From Planctomycetaceae bacterium (GTDB lineage Bacteria > Planctomycetota > Planctomycetia > Pirellulales > Pirellulaceae), in the NCBI GenBank assembly GCA_005798335.1, contig SYJV01000198.1, positions 1 to 58,113 of the forward strand: 58,113 nt of DNA, given 5' to 3'. Positions 37,501-45,276 of this stretch are shown here, piece by piece; positions within the stretch are counted from its first letter, which is position 1; each line of letters begins with the position of its first letter. Below the pieces are notes generated by a model, which was not told the origin of the DNA, did not search any database, and was given only the letters and a program-made list of their open reading frames with translations. The translations under genes were made by a program, and so were the position numbers.

Positions 37501-38442
37501 CAGATGATCGAACAAGGCAAACTCAAGCTGAACGATCGAGTATTTTCCATACTCGACTTCGAAGCCGAGATTCAGGCCGCAGGAGAATCATTCGATAAAC
37601 GTTTGCGGGACGTAACCGTTCGACATCTGCTCGAACATCGCGGTGGCTGGGATCGAGACAAGTCGTTTGACGCGATGTTTCAATCAGTTCGCTTTGCCGA
37701 GCAAATGAACTCACCACCACCGGCTGGTCAGCGCGACGTAATCGTTTCCATGTTGCGCGTGCCATTGGATTTCGATCCCGGTCAGCGATATGCCTATTCC
37801 AATTTCGGCTATTGCCTGCTCGGTCGCATAATAGAGAAAATTTCCGGTCAACGTTACGAAGCGTATGTACAAGAAAAAGTATTGGCGCCAGCGGGAATCA
37901 ATTCCATGCGCATCGGTGCCACGCGCATCGAAGGACGTCAGTCTGGCGAAGTTCGCTACTACGCTCCAGGCAGAGGCAAGTCCGTTTTCCAAGCTGATCT
38001 GGGTGAAGATGTTTCGTGGTGTTATGGAGCTTGGCATTTAGAGGCTATGGATTCGCACGGTGGCTGGATCGCGTCGGCGGATGATTTAGCCAAGCTTGCG
38101 ATAGCTTTGGATGATCCGCACAAATCACCAATTTTGTCGAACGCCAGTTTCGAGCTGATGCATCAGCGACCGCCTGGAGCCGCAGGGACAAATGAGGATG
38201 GTACTCCCAAGCCCACGTTTTATTCGCTCGGCTGGACTAACCAGGAAATTGAACCCGGAAAGATCAATAGCTGGCATACGGGATCGCTTCCTGGTACCGC
38301 AACCATCTTGCTTCGTCGCCACGACGGTTGTAACTTGATCGCCCTGTTGAACACCCGCGTTAGTCCCGAAGTGGAACACCTTGGCCGCGCCATCCAATCC
38401 GTGCTCAACCAAATCGCCGATTCAATTAAGCAGTGGCCGTAG
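34570..38442 (+). CDS. Three-domain fusion: cyclase-like helical repeats, D-aminoacylase-like amidohydrolase, beta-lactamase-like serine hydrolase
   Basis: ATG 34570 overlaps the M16 stop as ATGA; MTRYR at 34594 is an alternative giving a cleaner signal peptide (IILLAAVVCLIGSAVS). Residues ~40-350 contain squalene-cyclase/prenyltransferase-type helical repeats (QRPDGGWGQKDDMVSDAYAT, LNDGTWHV) and a CFTCH motif at 69-73 that matches the haem c pattern CxxCH. Residues ~375-900 are an N-acyl-D-amino-acid deacylase-type amidohydrolase (FDVVLRGGRVVDGTGAPW, YYTHMRNEGDQL, HIFHLK, ASHPRAYGAFPR). The usual HxH after 'GFVD' is replaced by MMGQS at ~432. Residues ~905-1290 are a class C/penicillin-binding-type serine hydrolase with S966-VS-K969, Y1076-SN and H1236-TG. 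It is probably periplasmic. With the coupled protease it may degrade peptides containing D-residues or cell-wall peptides; this is inference. Confidence 0.85.
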   Translation: MNQKTSSAMTRYRIILLAAVVCLIGSAVSQELCADEELAGLNSRLRAAIARSLPKLEAGSVGSANERVCFTCHNQALPVFTMVEAKRRGFKVAETNLARQIDHAYEHLKRGLVNYRQAKGQGGGVLTAGYAMWTLEEGGRAADEVTEAVNHYLLEMQQDLPHWRHRGTRPPTSGSDYTATYVALRALYYFGTDAQTNLFAQRRQKIAKWLESENPPETEDLVFRLGSLGYAGSSPEATANAATELLNKQRPDGGWGQKDDMVSDAYATSTALANLLHHGKISATESRIRKGLDYLLDHQLNDGTWHVVTRAKPIQEYFESGFPHGKDQFISISATAWAALALLYALPAEPTASVGSLALNQDSTASVDKNKDSDKPFDVVLRGGRVVDGTGAPWYIADVGIRSGKIAKIGRVSADAGQITIDATGLVVAPGFVDMMGQSASPMVDDPKSALNLLTQGITTINAGEGASAAPLSPIDGKRLGYTTMSEYFALLDMQGLPINVAQTVGHTQVRRIVLGDVDRRPSDEELNQMKTLVREAMEAGAIGVSTALIYPPAVFASTREIAALAQVAGQYGGRYYTHMRNEGDQLLEAIDEALQIGQEGKTPVHIFHLKTAGQQNWGKMQLAIAKIKSARAAGEQVTADIYPYINNGLEISALIHPRHFSQGREQLRGRLDDDALRSEIRKEMETIGGWENWYRHVNHDWQRVIIGQTNERRYRDTVGQSVAAIAAAHREDPWDTFFNLVKAGSFALPQSMTDANKILAMQQEFISFCTDVGPAGGERHASHPRAYGAFPRLFAKYVRELGAISLERAVAQASSVAANDILAFDRGRIAEGLAADVVVFDYQRMTDNATFTEPTALSTGVKHVLVNGVLVLHDGEFTGKRPGRVLRGPGFNPERAPSAISTGQSVPSLSDFDTAIRQFMQHHRVPGAALAITHKGRLVYSRGFGYADIATKEPVTPTSLFRIASVSKPITAVAILQMIEQGKLKLNDRVFSILDFEAEIQAAGESFDKRLRDVTVRHLLEHRGGWDRDKSFDAMFQSVRFAEQMNSPPPAGQRDVIVSMLRVPLDFDPGQRYAYSNFGYCLLGRIIEKISGQRYEAYVQEKVLAPAGINSMRIGATRIEGRQSGEVRYYAPGRGKSVFQADLGEDVSWCYGAWHLEAMDSHGGWIASADDLAKLAIALDDPHKSPILSNASFELMHQRPPGAAGTNEDGTPKPTFYSLGWTNQEIEPGKINSWHTGSLPGTATILLRRHDGCNLIALLNTRVSPEVEHLGRAIQSVLNQIADSIKQWP

Positions 38443-38624
38443 TCTGGGGTGTTGATAGACTCAGCATTGAACCCAGGCTGATTATTGGTTCGCAGACCGA
38501 GGCACGACTTGCGACTCATTGGGACATCGCCAACGATTCTAATCTCGTGAAACGGCGCAGCCCAATTCCAAGGTTATCCATTTTCACTGGCGTTCCCGGG
38601 TCGCGATGTGGTAGTTTTCGCTAG

Positions 38625-38646
38625 TGCTAGCCACGGATTGCTAGCA
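38625..38646. repeat. Short palindrome upstream of the BrkB-like gene
   Basis: TGCTAGC (38625-38631) and GCTAGCA (38640-38646) form a perfect 7-bp stem with an 8-nt loop, followed by AAAAGGG. It sits in the 247-nt gap between two + strand genes, 43 nt before the next start. It may be an attenuating or terminating hairpin for the upstream operon. Nothing else clear is seen in this gap. Confidence 0.4.
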
Positions 38647-38689
38647 AAAGGGATGATCGATCAAGCAACCGTTATCCAATAGTAAGCAA

Positions 38690-39751
38690 ATGCAGCTCAT
38701 AGAGTCGCGGCAGGTTCATGCAATGTCCGCATCGGCGGTCACTCGCAAAGGCTGCGGCTATGTCAGTTCGGTCGCGCGTGGAATCTACCTGGCGGCTAAC
38801 CGTTGGAATCAAGATGATGCTAGTGCAATGGCGGCATCGGTCGCCTACTATTTGGCACTCTCGCTGTTTCCGATGCTGCTGTTGTTGACAGCGGGAGTGG
38901 GCATGGTGATGCGATTTACAACAGTCGGTCACGATGCAGAACTGCAGATCCTCAACGTCGTCAAAGAACACTGCTCTGCATCGCTAGAGGCGCAAGTGCG
39001 ATCGGTACTAGATCAACTGCAATCGCAATCATTGGTCGGCGGGCCGTTTGGTTTAGTCACCGCGCTCATGGCCGCGATCGGTGTGTTCTATCAATTTGAA
39101 CGCGCCTTTGATCGAATCTGGCGGATTCCACCCAAGCGAAACGACGCCTGGTTGAAAATTTGCCAGCGAGTCTTGATCGAACGTTTCTCGGCCTTTTGTC
39201 TACTTGCGGGTTTGGGTTTTTCGATTGTGTTGATCTTGGCCACCAACATGGCCCTGGCCGCCATTGCCGGTTGGATGCAGAGCATGAAATTGCCTGGTAC
39301 CCACTTGCTAAGTCTTGCAGAGGCGTCGGTCACGATTCTGCTCAATGCGATGGTATTCGGCATGATCTTTCGATTTTTGCCCAAGCGTCCAGTTCGCTGG
39401 CCCGACGCGCTGCGGGGCGGAATGCTCGCGGCGCTGGTTTGGGAAATTGGTCGCCAGTTGTTGAGCACTACATTGATTGGCATGAAATACACCACCGCCT
39501 ATGGTGCGATCGGTTCATTCATTGCACTGTTGCTGTGGTGTTACTGGGGAGTTTCGATCATCTTCTTTGGCGCCGAGTACGTGCAGGTCTTGTCCGAATG
39601 CAATCATGATTCAGTATCAATTGAAGACAGCCATGCTCAATCGGATCAAACGCTCTCAGAACCAACCCAGCTATCGATTGCCTCGCATCTAGAGTCAATC
39701 GAACCCGTTGACCATCGCAAGAAAATAGTCCCTCGCCGAATCGCAGCTTAG
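38690..39751 (+). CDS. YihY/BrkB-family inner membrane protein
   Basis: The 353-aa protein has about six hydrophobic segments between residues ~45 and ~300. It carries the family pattern: an N-terminal basic helix, ASVAYYLALSLFPMLLLLTA, FGLVTALMAAIGVFYQFERA then FDRIWRI, PVRWPDALRGGMLAALVWEI, and YGAIGSFIALLLWCYWGVS. The family was once called ribonuclease BN (wrongly) and virulence factor BrkB; its real function is unsettled, with transport or envelope roles suggested. The C-terminal ~60 residues are hydrophilic. An in-frame ATG at 38723 is an alternative start. It follows the protease/fusion operon but is separated by 247 nt and a hairpin. Confidence 0.88.
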   Translation: MQLIESRQVHAMSASAVTRKGCGYVSSVARGIYLAANRWNQDDASAMAASVAYYLALSLFPMLLLLTAGVGMVMRFTTVGHDAELQILNVVKEHCSASLEAQVRSVLDQLQSQSLVGGPFGLVTALMAAIGVFYQFERAFDRIWRIPPKRNDAWLKICQRVLIERFSAFCLLAGLGFSIVLILATNMALAAIAGWMQSMKLPGTHLLSLAEASVTILLNAMVFGMIFRFLPKRPVRWPDALRGGMLAALVWEIGRQLLSTTLIGMKYTTAYGAIGSFIALLLWCYWGVSIIFFGAEYVQVLSECNHDSVSIEDSHAQSDQTLSEPTQLSIASHLESIEPVDHRKKIVPRRIAA

Positions 39752-39811
39752 ATGGACAGCGCCACTTTCGTTTGCAGTGGAAAGAACAAGTCGTTGCAGC
39801 GAAATCGTTTA

Positions 39812-39909
39812 ACGAACGTGGGATAAGCTTCCAGCTTGTCAATATCTTGTGCAAGCAATGGCGAAACTCCGCTACAGGTTGACAAGCTGGAAGCTTATCC
39901 CACGTTCGT
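39812..39909. repeat. Perfect 31-bp inverted repeat with 36-nt centre
   Basis: The arms 39812-39842 and 39879-39909 are exact reverse complements (start ACGAACGTGGGATAAGCTTC, end CAGCTTGTCAA). It lies between two convergent genes. Transcripts from either side would fold into a very stable hairpin, so it can act as a two-way terminator. The perfect arms and lack of a T-run rather suggest a recent non-autonomous mobile palindrome. It is unrelated to the 'QARRASE' repeat. Confidence 0.9.
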
Positions 39910-39990
39910 ACTCCCGAAATATACAATGGACCGCTTTTTTGCTGGGGTGCGCTTTCGGATGTACGTAAATCCATTGGCAAAAGCACAGTA

Positions 39991-41406
39991 TTAGTTTTTT
40001 ACCGCACATCTTTTTGCCGGCTTGTAATTGAATTTCGTTTCGCGAATGGGTTTGCTGAAAATCATCGTCCAAAGCGCAACGACAATTGTTGTCACGAAAT
40101 TCGTTAGTGGATGTGTAGATTGCTCGGCTGGATCGCCAGCGACTGAGTCTAACGATTGATCAGAAGGCTCGCCTTGGCTTGACTCAGTTTCGACACCGCC
40201 TTGGGCATCGGCGCGCAGGAAAATTTGCAGCGCGGTTATGGGACTAGCGTCTGCCGACAACCAATTCTCAGACCGAACGCTCTGCGGTCGCTGATTAGCT
40301 TGATTGAGCGTCAATTCAACCATGCCTTCCGGTAGCGGCAACGCTCCTATTAAACGCGCTACTGAACCAGGAGACGAAATCTCTCTGCGGTGTTTAATGG
40401 GTTCGCTGAAATCGTTCTGACCGTAACTCCAGGTGACGTCTAACTTGGTTCGTGACTGGTCAACAACTTCCTGGCGGGACTCAAAAGTCAGCGGAAGCAT
40501 CCCTGCTAACACATCTGCCGTCCCAAGAGAAATTTGCGTATCATTCCCTTGGTTCGGTGTAACGAGAGTTGCATTGAACCACGAGCTTTCGCCGGTCACT
40601 GGCTCCTGCTGCTGACCAGTTTCCGTGGTTATCGCTCGCTGAGAATGTGGTTCAACGTCAAGAATTGACGCATCCCGCGTTGCGCGATGCTGCTGTACGC
40701 CGGTAGCATTATCGAAGCTGGACGGTGTATCGGCATTCTGCGGCAAGACGTTGGCGGTGAACCTGGGCATCTCGTGGGACTGTGCGTCACGCAAACTAAT
40801 AACGCTGGCGGTTGGATTGGTGTCGTACCTTGAAACGCTATCTACCAGCAAGTTTGTGCCGCTGGAAATTGGCAACAGAATCGATTGCGGAGCCTTGGGG
40901 AAGACGACCAACGTAAAACGCGGAACTGCAGCATCGAGATTTACTTGCGCCGCAGCGGAATTGGTTCGCGGAATGATGATGGCGAACGACTCGGTCAAGC
41001 CAACGCCAGTGGCGAGATTTGGCACCGTTTGCGCACTATCCGCAATCAAACTGTCGGGACGCCGCGGACCGTGCACGACGATCACCATCGGCAGTGGCCC
41101 GAGCGGTTCGGTGCTACGTACTTCCGGAAGTGGCTGGCCACCGATGCGATCGACGGTCGGAGTCGTGTGCAGAGAAAATCTCAAACTGGTCAAATCGTTT
41201 GCGCCTGCCGTTGCTTGGCTGGTATGAAACGCAGCAACATCGCTCGATTGTTCAAGACGATGGTATCGAACGCTGTTATCGGAAAGCTCCCATAGGTCTA
41301 CGCCGGCAATGTCTGCCGCCATCAGTGAGCGCGATTCCATTTCTTCAAGTCGTAGAGCGCGTCGACATCCATGCTTCGCCACGCTGGAATACCAGGAGCG
41401 TTTCAT
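39991..41406 (-). CDS. Hypothetical exported protein with the planctomycete ESR-LMA N-terminal motif, third gene of the sigma-kinase operon
   Basis: The 471-aa protein begins with a basic stretch and LRLEEMESRSLMAADIAG, nearly the same motif as in the giant protein at 3424 (LLENFESRTLMAFDA). The middle is Ser/Thr/Gln-rich with few charged clusters and short beta-type stretches such as PLPMVIVVHGPRRP and FAIIIPRTNS. I recognise no enzymatic domain. Near the C-terminus an acidic region (AQGGVETESSQGEPSDQSLD) is followed by one hydrophobic helix (FVTTIVVALWTMIFS) and a basic tail, as for a membrane-anchored protein with its bulk outside. Its ATG overlaps the kinase stop by 4 nt, so its synthesis is tied to the kinase and sigma factor. 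It may be an envelope target or sensor for them. Confidence 0.7.
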   Translation of the reverse strand: MKRSWYSSVAKHGCRRALRLEEMESRSLMAADIAGVDLWELSDNSVRYHRLEQSSDVAAFHTSQATAGANDLTSLRFSLHTTPTVDRIGGQPLPEVRSTEPLGPLPMVIVVHGPRRPDSLIADSAQTVPNLATGVGLTESFAIIIPRTNSAAAQVNLDAAVPRFTLVVFPKAPQSILLPISSGTNLLVDSVSRYDTNPTASVISLRDAQSHEMPRFTANVLPQNADTPSSFDNATGVQQHRATRDASILDVEPHSQRAITTETGQQQEPVTGESSWFNATLVTPNQGNDTQISLGTADVLAGMLPLTFESRQEVVDQSRTKLDVTWSYGQNDFSEPIKHRREISSPGSVARLIGALPLPEGMVELTLNQANQRPQSVRSENWLSADASPITALQIFLRADAQGGVETESSQGEPSDQSLDSVAGDPAEQSTHPLTNFVTTIVVALWTMIFSKPIRETKFNYKPAKRCAVKN

Positions 41407-44081
41407 TTCGAGTCCCTCGACGAAAAAGATAAGCGAACTTGTTCGAGCGATCGGCGATAAGGTTTTGAATCTGGCTCAAGTTCAACTGCAATTGTCTGAT
41501 GTTTTAGGGCTCGTGTAAACATGTCACGAGAATCTTGTCGCAAATTCATCTTATCTAGCAAAATTCCCAAGTTATTCTGAATTCCAGCCAAATGGCTCGC
41601 CGCTTCTGCATTGCTGGTGTCGCTTTGGAATTCGGCGTCGGCAATCTTTTCTGCTCGCCGCAAGGCTATTTGGGCCGTCGAATAGTTGGTCGCCGAAGTT
41701 GCCACCATACCCAAATTGTTTAGTGCGATCGCTAATCGCGTGCGCAGTTGGACTAAGCTGGGCGAGCTTTTTGAAGCCGCCTCTAATAGGTGAACAACTT
41801 CGCGATATTCCTCAATCGCCTCGGTCTCGTGACCCGCCCGCCAATGAAGCGCTGCGATATTATTGCGTGCGGTCGCGAGCCGCTCAGTAGTGCGCCAATC
41901 CGAATTTGCTTGTTCAACAGCGAGTTGACGCAACTTGACGACCTGGGCGGAAACTTCCAATGCCGCTGGCGACTGCCCCTGCGCATCGAGTATGATCGCC
42001 AGATTATTGAGCGAATCCGTCAAGTCGCTTGAAAAGGCCCAGCTTTCTGGCTGAAACGCCGCGCGGTCTGATGAGTCGAGGATTTGGACGGCTCGCCGAA
42101 CAGCTTCCAAAGCGTCCTTGGTGCGTCCCAACCGAAGCATAACAACACCGAGATTGTTGTGCGTCGTCGCCAGTGCATCGGGAGGCAAATGGTCCAAAGT
42201 AATACTTTGCAGCAGTTGTAACGATTCCGTCTGATCGCCATGTTCGCAATGCAACATCGCCAGCTCATTAACGGCCATGGTCCACACATGGTAAGCCCGA
42301 TGGGAAGCGTTAGGTGCACACGCTTTTAGAGCTTCGATCGCTACTCGATAGGCGCTTGCCGAATCCTCGAAATTACCGAACTGACGAACCACACGTGCGA
42401 CTTGCAATTTCGTTTGAGCGACTTCGTCGTCCAGTGCAGCGTCGTGGCTCGCGTTAGAAATGAACTCCTCGTAGTAACTGAGCGTCTGCGCGAGAACCTC
42501 GCGACGCAGCGGTTGTGCTTCGGGAATCTCTGCCAGTCGATTTGCAACACGGGTACCCAGCGAGTCGACCGCGGCCCGTGCATGGAGATACATTTGGTCA
42601 GCCGCCAATACGGCTTGCTCGGTGCGCCGTTTCTCTGCGGTTAACCTGGCAGCGTGTGCCAGTGCGCCGATCAAGCCTACGCTGAGAACTATCACGATGG
42701 ATAGCAGTGCCGCGGCATTGCGAGACGCCCATGCCAGGGCTTGTTCGGGCAGACCGCGCCGTTTTGCCAAAATTGGCTGGCCGCTGAGGAAGCGTCCCAA
42801 ATCATCGGCCAAGGCCGCCGCCGACTGATAGCGCGCCGACTGATCGGAGCGCATTGCCTTTTGAATAATCGTTTGCAAATCTCTAGGCAAACTCAGTACG
42901 ATCTTTCGCGGTGAAGTCGGTTCGCCACGGCAGATGGCTTGAATCAAATCGGGATAGCCTTCGTTAGGAAAAGCCGGCATCAACGTACAAAGTTCGTACA
43001 AAGTCGCCCCCAGTGCATAGACGTCGGTGCGAGCGTCGACCAGCGAACTTCTTCCGGCAGCCTGCTCGGGACTCATGTAGCGAACCGTACCGATCAATTC
43101 ACCGGAGCGTGTAAGATGACTTTGATAGTCCAGCCTAGCCAGGCCAAAGTCGGTCACTTTTAAGTTGCCCTGACGGTCGACGATCAGGTTGGACGGTTTT
43201 AGGTCTCGATGTACAACGCCGGACAAATGAACCGCGTGCATGGCTTCTGCTGCGGCTTGAATCAAACCTGCCGCTTTGCGAAAACGGTTCGGTCCACCAA
43301 ACAGGCTCGATTCAATCGCCTGGCGTGACGCGTCTTCCGCTGGAACAATTGGATGCATCGGCAACGACTGGTTCCGATCGTTTGTCCGAAAGGTGGTCGG
43401 GTCGGGTGGAGCATCTGGCTTGGCCCAATCGATATGCCGATCCAACGAATATCCGTCGATCCATTGCATGACGTAGAAATAGGTACCCGCTTCATTTCCT
43501 ACGTCGAATACTTTAACAACGCCCGGATGGTCCAGCGCCGCGGTAATATGCGCTTCGCGTTGGAATCGGGCAACGCGATCCTCATCAAGGGCACCGCTGG
43601 ATGATAGCACCTTGATCGCGACGCACCGCCCGAGCGATTTCTGAGTCGCTCGGTAGACCACGCCCATCGATCCGCGACCGATCTCAGTTCCAATTTCGTA
43701 ATCGGCTAGCTGTCGGGGAGCAGCGATGATCATCGATTCGGCCGAGACACTGTGTGGTATCAAGTTTGCCAGCAATCGCAAATCGGCAAAGTACTCGGCG
43801 AGTATCTGTGCCAAGTCAGGATTATCGGACAGAATCTGCGATTGGGATATCGGACGCCCTTCCTCTCGGGCAATCAAAAATCCATCTAAGATCGATGCCA
43901 GCCGCTGTTGGTCATGCTCGTTCAGATCGAGGCGCTCGACCAGCGATTCATCGACCAGCGATTCATCGACCAGCGATTCATCGACCAGCGATTCATCGAC
44001 CAGCGATTCATCGATCAGCGATTCATCGATCAGCGATTCATCCGCTGAATTCAGGCGTTCTCGAGAATGCCAGCCACTCAT
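41403..44081 (-). CDS. Membrane Ser/Thr protein kinase with TPR C-terminus and pentapeptide repeat N-terminus
   Basis: The 892-aa protein starts with seven tandem DESL[VI] pentapeptides (residues ~14-48). A Hanks-type kinase domain (~128-430) follows: glycine loop GRGSMG 135-140, catalytic K157, HRDLKPSN 291-298, DFG 311-313 and SPE 337-339. All catalytic residues are present, so it should be active. A transmembrane helix lies at ~457-476 (ALLSIVIVLSVGLIGALAHA). From ~480 to the end there are TPR-like repeats (TTHNNLGVVMLRLGRTKDAL, ALNNLGMVATSATNYSTAQI), predicted outside the membrane. It overlaps the upstream sigma factor gene and the downstream gene by 4 nt each (ATGA), a coupled three-gene operon. 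ECF-sigma plus kinase pairs are known in planctomycetes. The kinase is probably the regulator of the sigma factor. Confidence 0.92.
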   Translation of the reverse strand: MSGWHSRERLNSADESLIDESLIDESLVDESLVDESLVDESLVDESLVERLDLNEHDQQRLASILDGFLIAREEGRPISQSQILSDNPDLAQILAEYFADLRLLANLIPHSVSAESMIIAAPRQLADYEIGTEIGRGSMGVVYRATQKSLGRCVAIKVLSSSGALDEDRVARFQREAHITAALDHPGVVKVFDVGNEAGTYFYVMQWIDGYSLDRHIDWAKPDAPPDPTTFRTNDRNQSLPMHPIVPAEDASRQAIESSLFGGPNRFRKAAGLIQAAAEAMHAVHLSGVVHRDLKPSNLIVDRQGNLKVTDFGLARLDYQSHLTRSGELIGTVRYMSPEQAAGRSSLVDARTDVYALGATLYELCTLMPAFPNEGYPDLIQAICRGEPTSPRKIVLSLPRDLQTIIQKAMRSDQSARYQSAAALADDLGRFLSGQPILAKRRGLPEQALAWASRNAAALLSIVIVLSVGLIGALAHAARLTAEKRRTEQAVLAADQMYLHARAAVDSLGTRVANRLAEIPEAQPLRREVLAQTLSYYEEFISNASHDAALDDEVAQTKLQVARVVRQFGNFEDSASAYRVAIEALKACAPNASHRAYHVWTMAVNELAMLHCEHGDQTESLQLLQSITLDHLPPDALATTHNNLGVVMLRLGRTKDALEAVRRAVQILDSSDRAAFQPESWAFSSDLTDSLNNLAIILDAQGQSPAALEVSAQVVKLRQLAVEQANSDWRTTERLATARNNIAALHWRAGHETEAIEEYREVVHLLEAASKSSPSLVQLRTRLAIALNNLGMVATSATNYSTAQIALRRAEKIADAEFQSDTSNAEAASHLAGIQNNLGILLDKMNLRQDSRDMFTRALKHQTIAVELEPDSKPYRRSLEQVRLSFSSRDSK
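43936..44040. repeat. Coding tandem repeat, seven 15-bp units in the kinase gene
   Basis: Seven head-to-tail 15-bp units: five identical TCGACCAGCGATTCA followed by two TCGATCAGCGATTCA (43936-44040). On the minus strand they encode DESLV x5 and DESLI x2. Because the unit is a multiple of three, changes in number keep the frame. The near-perfect identity implies recent expansion by slippage. Confidence 0.95.
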
Positions 44082-44725
44082 GGTATTTCACTCTGATCGT
44101 TCAGTGCTCGCAGTCGACGAATGGCCCGCAGCCAGAGCAATCGCGCGGCTGTAGACGAGCGCCCCATCTGCTGGGCAATCGCTTCGAACCGCATCGAATT
44201 GAGATTGCGCATCACGATGACATCTCGATAGTCATTCGGCAGCTTGGCTAGCAAATCGTAAATCCGCACCAATTCCTCTTCACGCATGACGATCGAACTG
44301 GCGGTAAGCGTAGCTGCTTGAAGGATATTGGAAATAGCGCAACAACTGGACTCAATTTGGCTCGCGACCGATTGCAACGATATCTCTTTTCGCAGGTCCC
44401 GTTTTTCTGCTTTGAGGTGCCGTTCGACCGTTCGAAATAGGCTGCGCGCTAAGATCGTGCGTAACCAAGCTGAGAATTGTCCGGCACTCTCGCCACGGAA
44501 TTCCGCAAAATCGCGATGTGCGGCTAACATCGTTTCCTGCACAATATCTGATGGGCTCATCCGCAACGACAATCGGCGACTGACCTGGGCCGCTGCCAGA
44601 ACCCGCAAGTAATTGCGATAGGACTCCAGCAATTCCCCTAACGCTTCAGAGGTTCCTGAACGCGCAAGCGGAAAGAGAGTTGTGAACGGCCGGCGATCGT
44701 CGTGCGAATTGACTTCAGTGACCAT
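44078..44725 (-). CDS. ECF-type RNA polymerase sigma factor
   Basis: The 215-aa protein has sigma region 2 at ~25-100, with SLRMSPSDIVQETMLAAHRD and FSAWLRTILARSLFRTVERH. A linker is followed by region 4 at ~145-205: LLAKLPNDYRDVIVMRNLNS then MRFEAIAQQMGRSSTAARLL, the helix-turn-helix that reads the -35 element. It fits the Rhodopirellula/Verrucomicrobium-type ECF group, often encoded next to Ser/Thr kinases instead of anti-sigma factors. No anti-sigma factor is nearby. The gene is first in a coupled operon with the kinase (4-nt overlap) and an exported protein. The promoter of the operon is not obvious in the 550-nt upstream space, which could mean it is recognised by this sigma factor itself. 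Confidence 0.9.
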   Translation of the reverse strand: MVTEVNSHDDRRPFTTLFPLARSGTSEALGELLESYRNYLRVLAAAQVSRRLSLRMSPSDIVQETMLAAHRDFAEFRGESAGQFSAWLRTILARSLFRTVERHLKAEKRDLRKEISLQSVASQIESSCCAISNILQAATLTASSIVMREEELVRIYDLLAKLPNDYRDVIVMRNLNSMRFEAIAQQMGRSSTAARLLWLRAIRRLRALNDQSEIP

Positions 44726-44997
44726 GGCATCTCAACTCATTAGAACCAAAAACTGAGGTTGGACAAAATGCCGATGACCCTCAATTATTTACTAGTGTGA
44801 ATCTGGGGCAATTTGTTTCTCGCTTAGCGAAGAATTTGGAACGACGTCGTTGAAGCAAGGTTCCCGTCAATCCTTGGAAATAAGGGCTTTAGTGTCTCTC
44901 TAGGGCCAGCGAAATCTGGGAAAGATTTTTTACGCACTTATTAGACATTTGGACGCAACTCTGTACCTGGCAATCATTTGCGTATCTAAAATCGATA

Positions 44998-45025
44998 TTG
45001 ACCCAGACCGCCCAGCCGCTATAAT
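44998..45025 (+). promoter_or_regulatory. Sigma70-type promoter of the two-component operon
   Basis: TTGACC at 44998-45003 and a perfect TATAAT at 45020-45025 are separated by 16 nt. Transcription should begin near 45032, giving an untranslated leader of about 245 nt before the ATG at 45277. Confidence 0.65.
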
Positions 45026-45034
45026 CCCGGCTAT

Positions 45035-45213
45035 CTGGCAAGCTCGGTAAACTTGGCAGAGACGGTGAATACTGGAGGATGAATAGACAGGAAGACCGTG
45101 AGAGTATGCACGGTCTACGAGTGTGTTGACAGGGAGCAATAGCTAAGCACCGCGCTTTTGTGCGGATGGATGGCTGGTAGATCACGGATAGACAACTTCT
45201 TTTCTAGGAAGTT
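45035..45213 (+). promoter_or_regulatory. Structured 5' leader with four hairpins
   Basis: Within the predicted leader: CTGGCAAG/CTTGGCAG (45035-45042 with 45052-45059, one mismatch); AGACCGTG/CACGGTCT (45093-45100 with 45109-45116, 8 bp, loop AGAGTATG); CCGCGC-TTTT-GTGCGG (about 45153-45168); and AACTTC/GAAGTT (45194-45199 with 45208-45213). I match it to no known riboswitch class. It may control translation or serve as an RNA-binding site. Confidence 0.45.
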
Positions 45214-45276
45214 CTTCTCACATCTTCCAACTTCCCGCCAAGCTCGGCCATCGAAGAGGAAGGATGGTACGTCGCA

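Larger units (their letters stand above)
44726..45276. other. Divergent regulatory region between the sigma-kinase operon and the two-component system
   Basis: No supportable gene on either strand. It holds a strong + strand promoter (44998-45025) and several leader hairpins (45035-45213). Upstream of the sigma gene I see no convincing -35/-10 pair on the minus strand. Confidence 0.6.

Noticed and set aside
39812-39909. Inverted repeat as the end of an insertion sequence
   Set aside because: Only a 36-nt centre lies between the arms, too short for a transposase gene.
43936-44040. Short regular repeats that could look like a CRISPR array
   Set aside because: The 15-bp units are directly adjacent with no spacers and lie in a kinase coding frame; no cas gene is near.
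44726-45000. Minus-strand sigma70 promoter for the sigma-kinase operon
   Set aside because: Only weak boxes (for example TTGCCC with an AT-rich -10) are present; spacing and matches are too poor to call.
45035-45213. Known riboswitch in the leader of the response regulator
   Set aside because: I compared the stems in memory with c-di-GMP, cobalamin, SAM and FMN types and saw none of their conserved cores; left as an unclassified structured leader.
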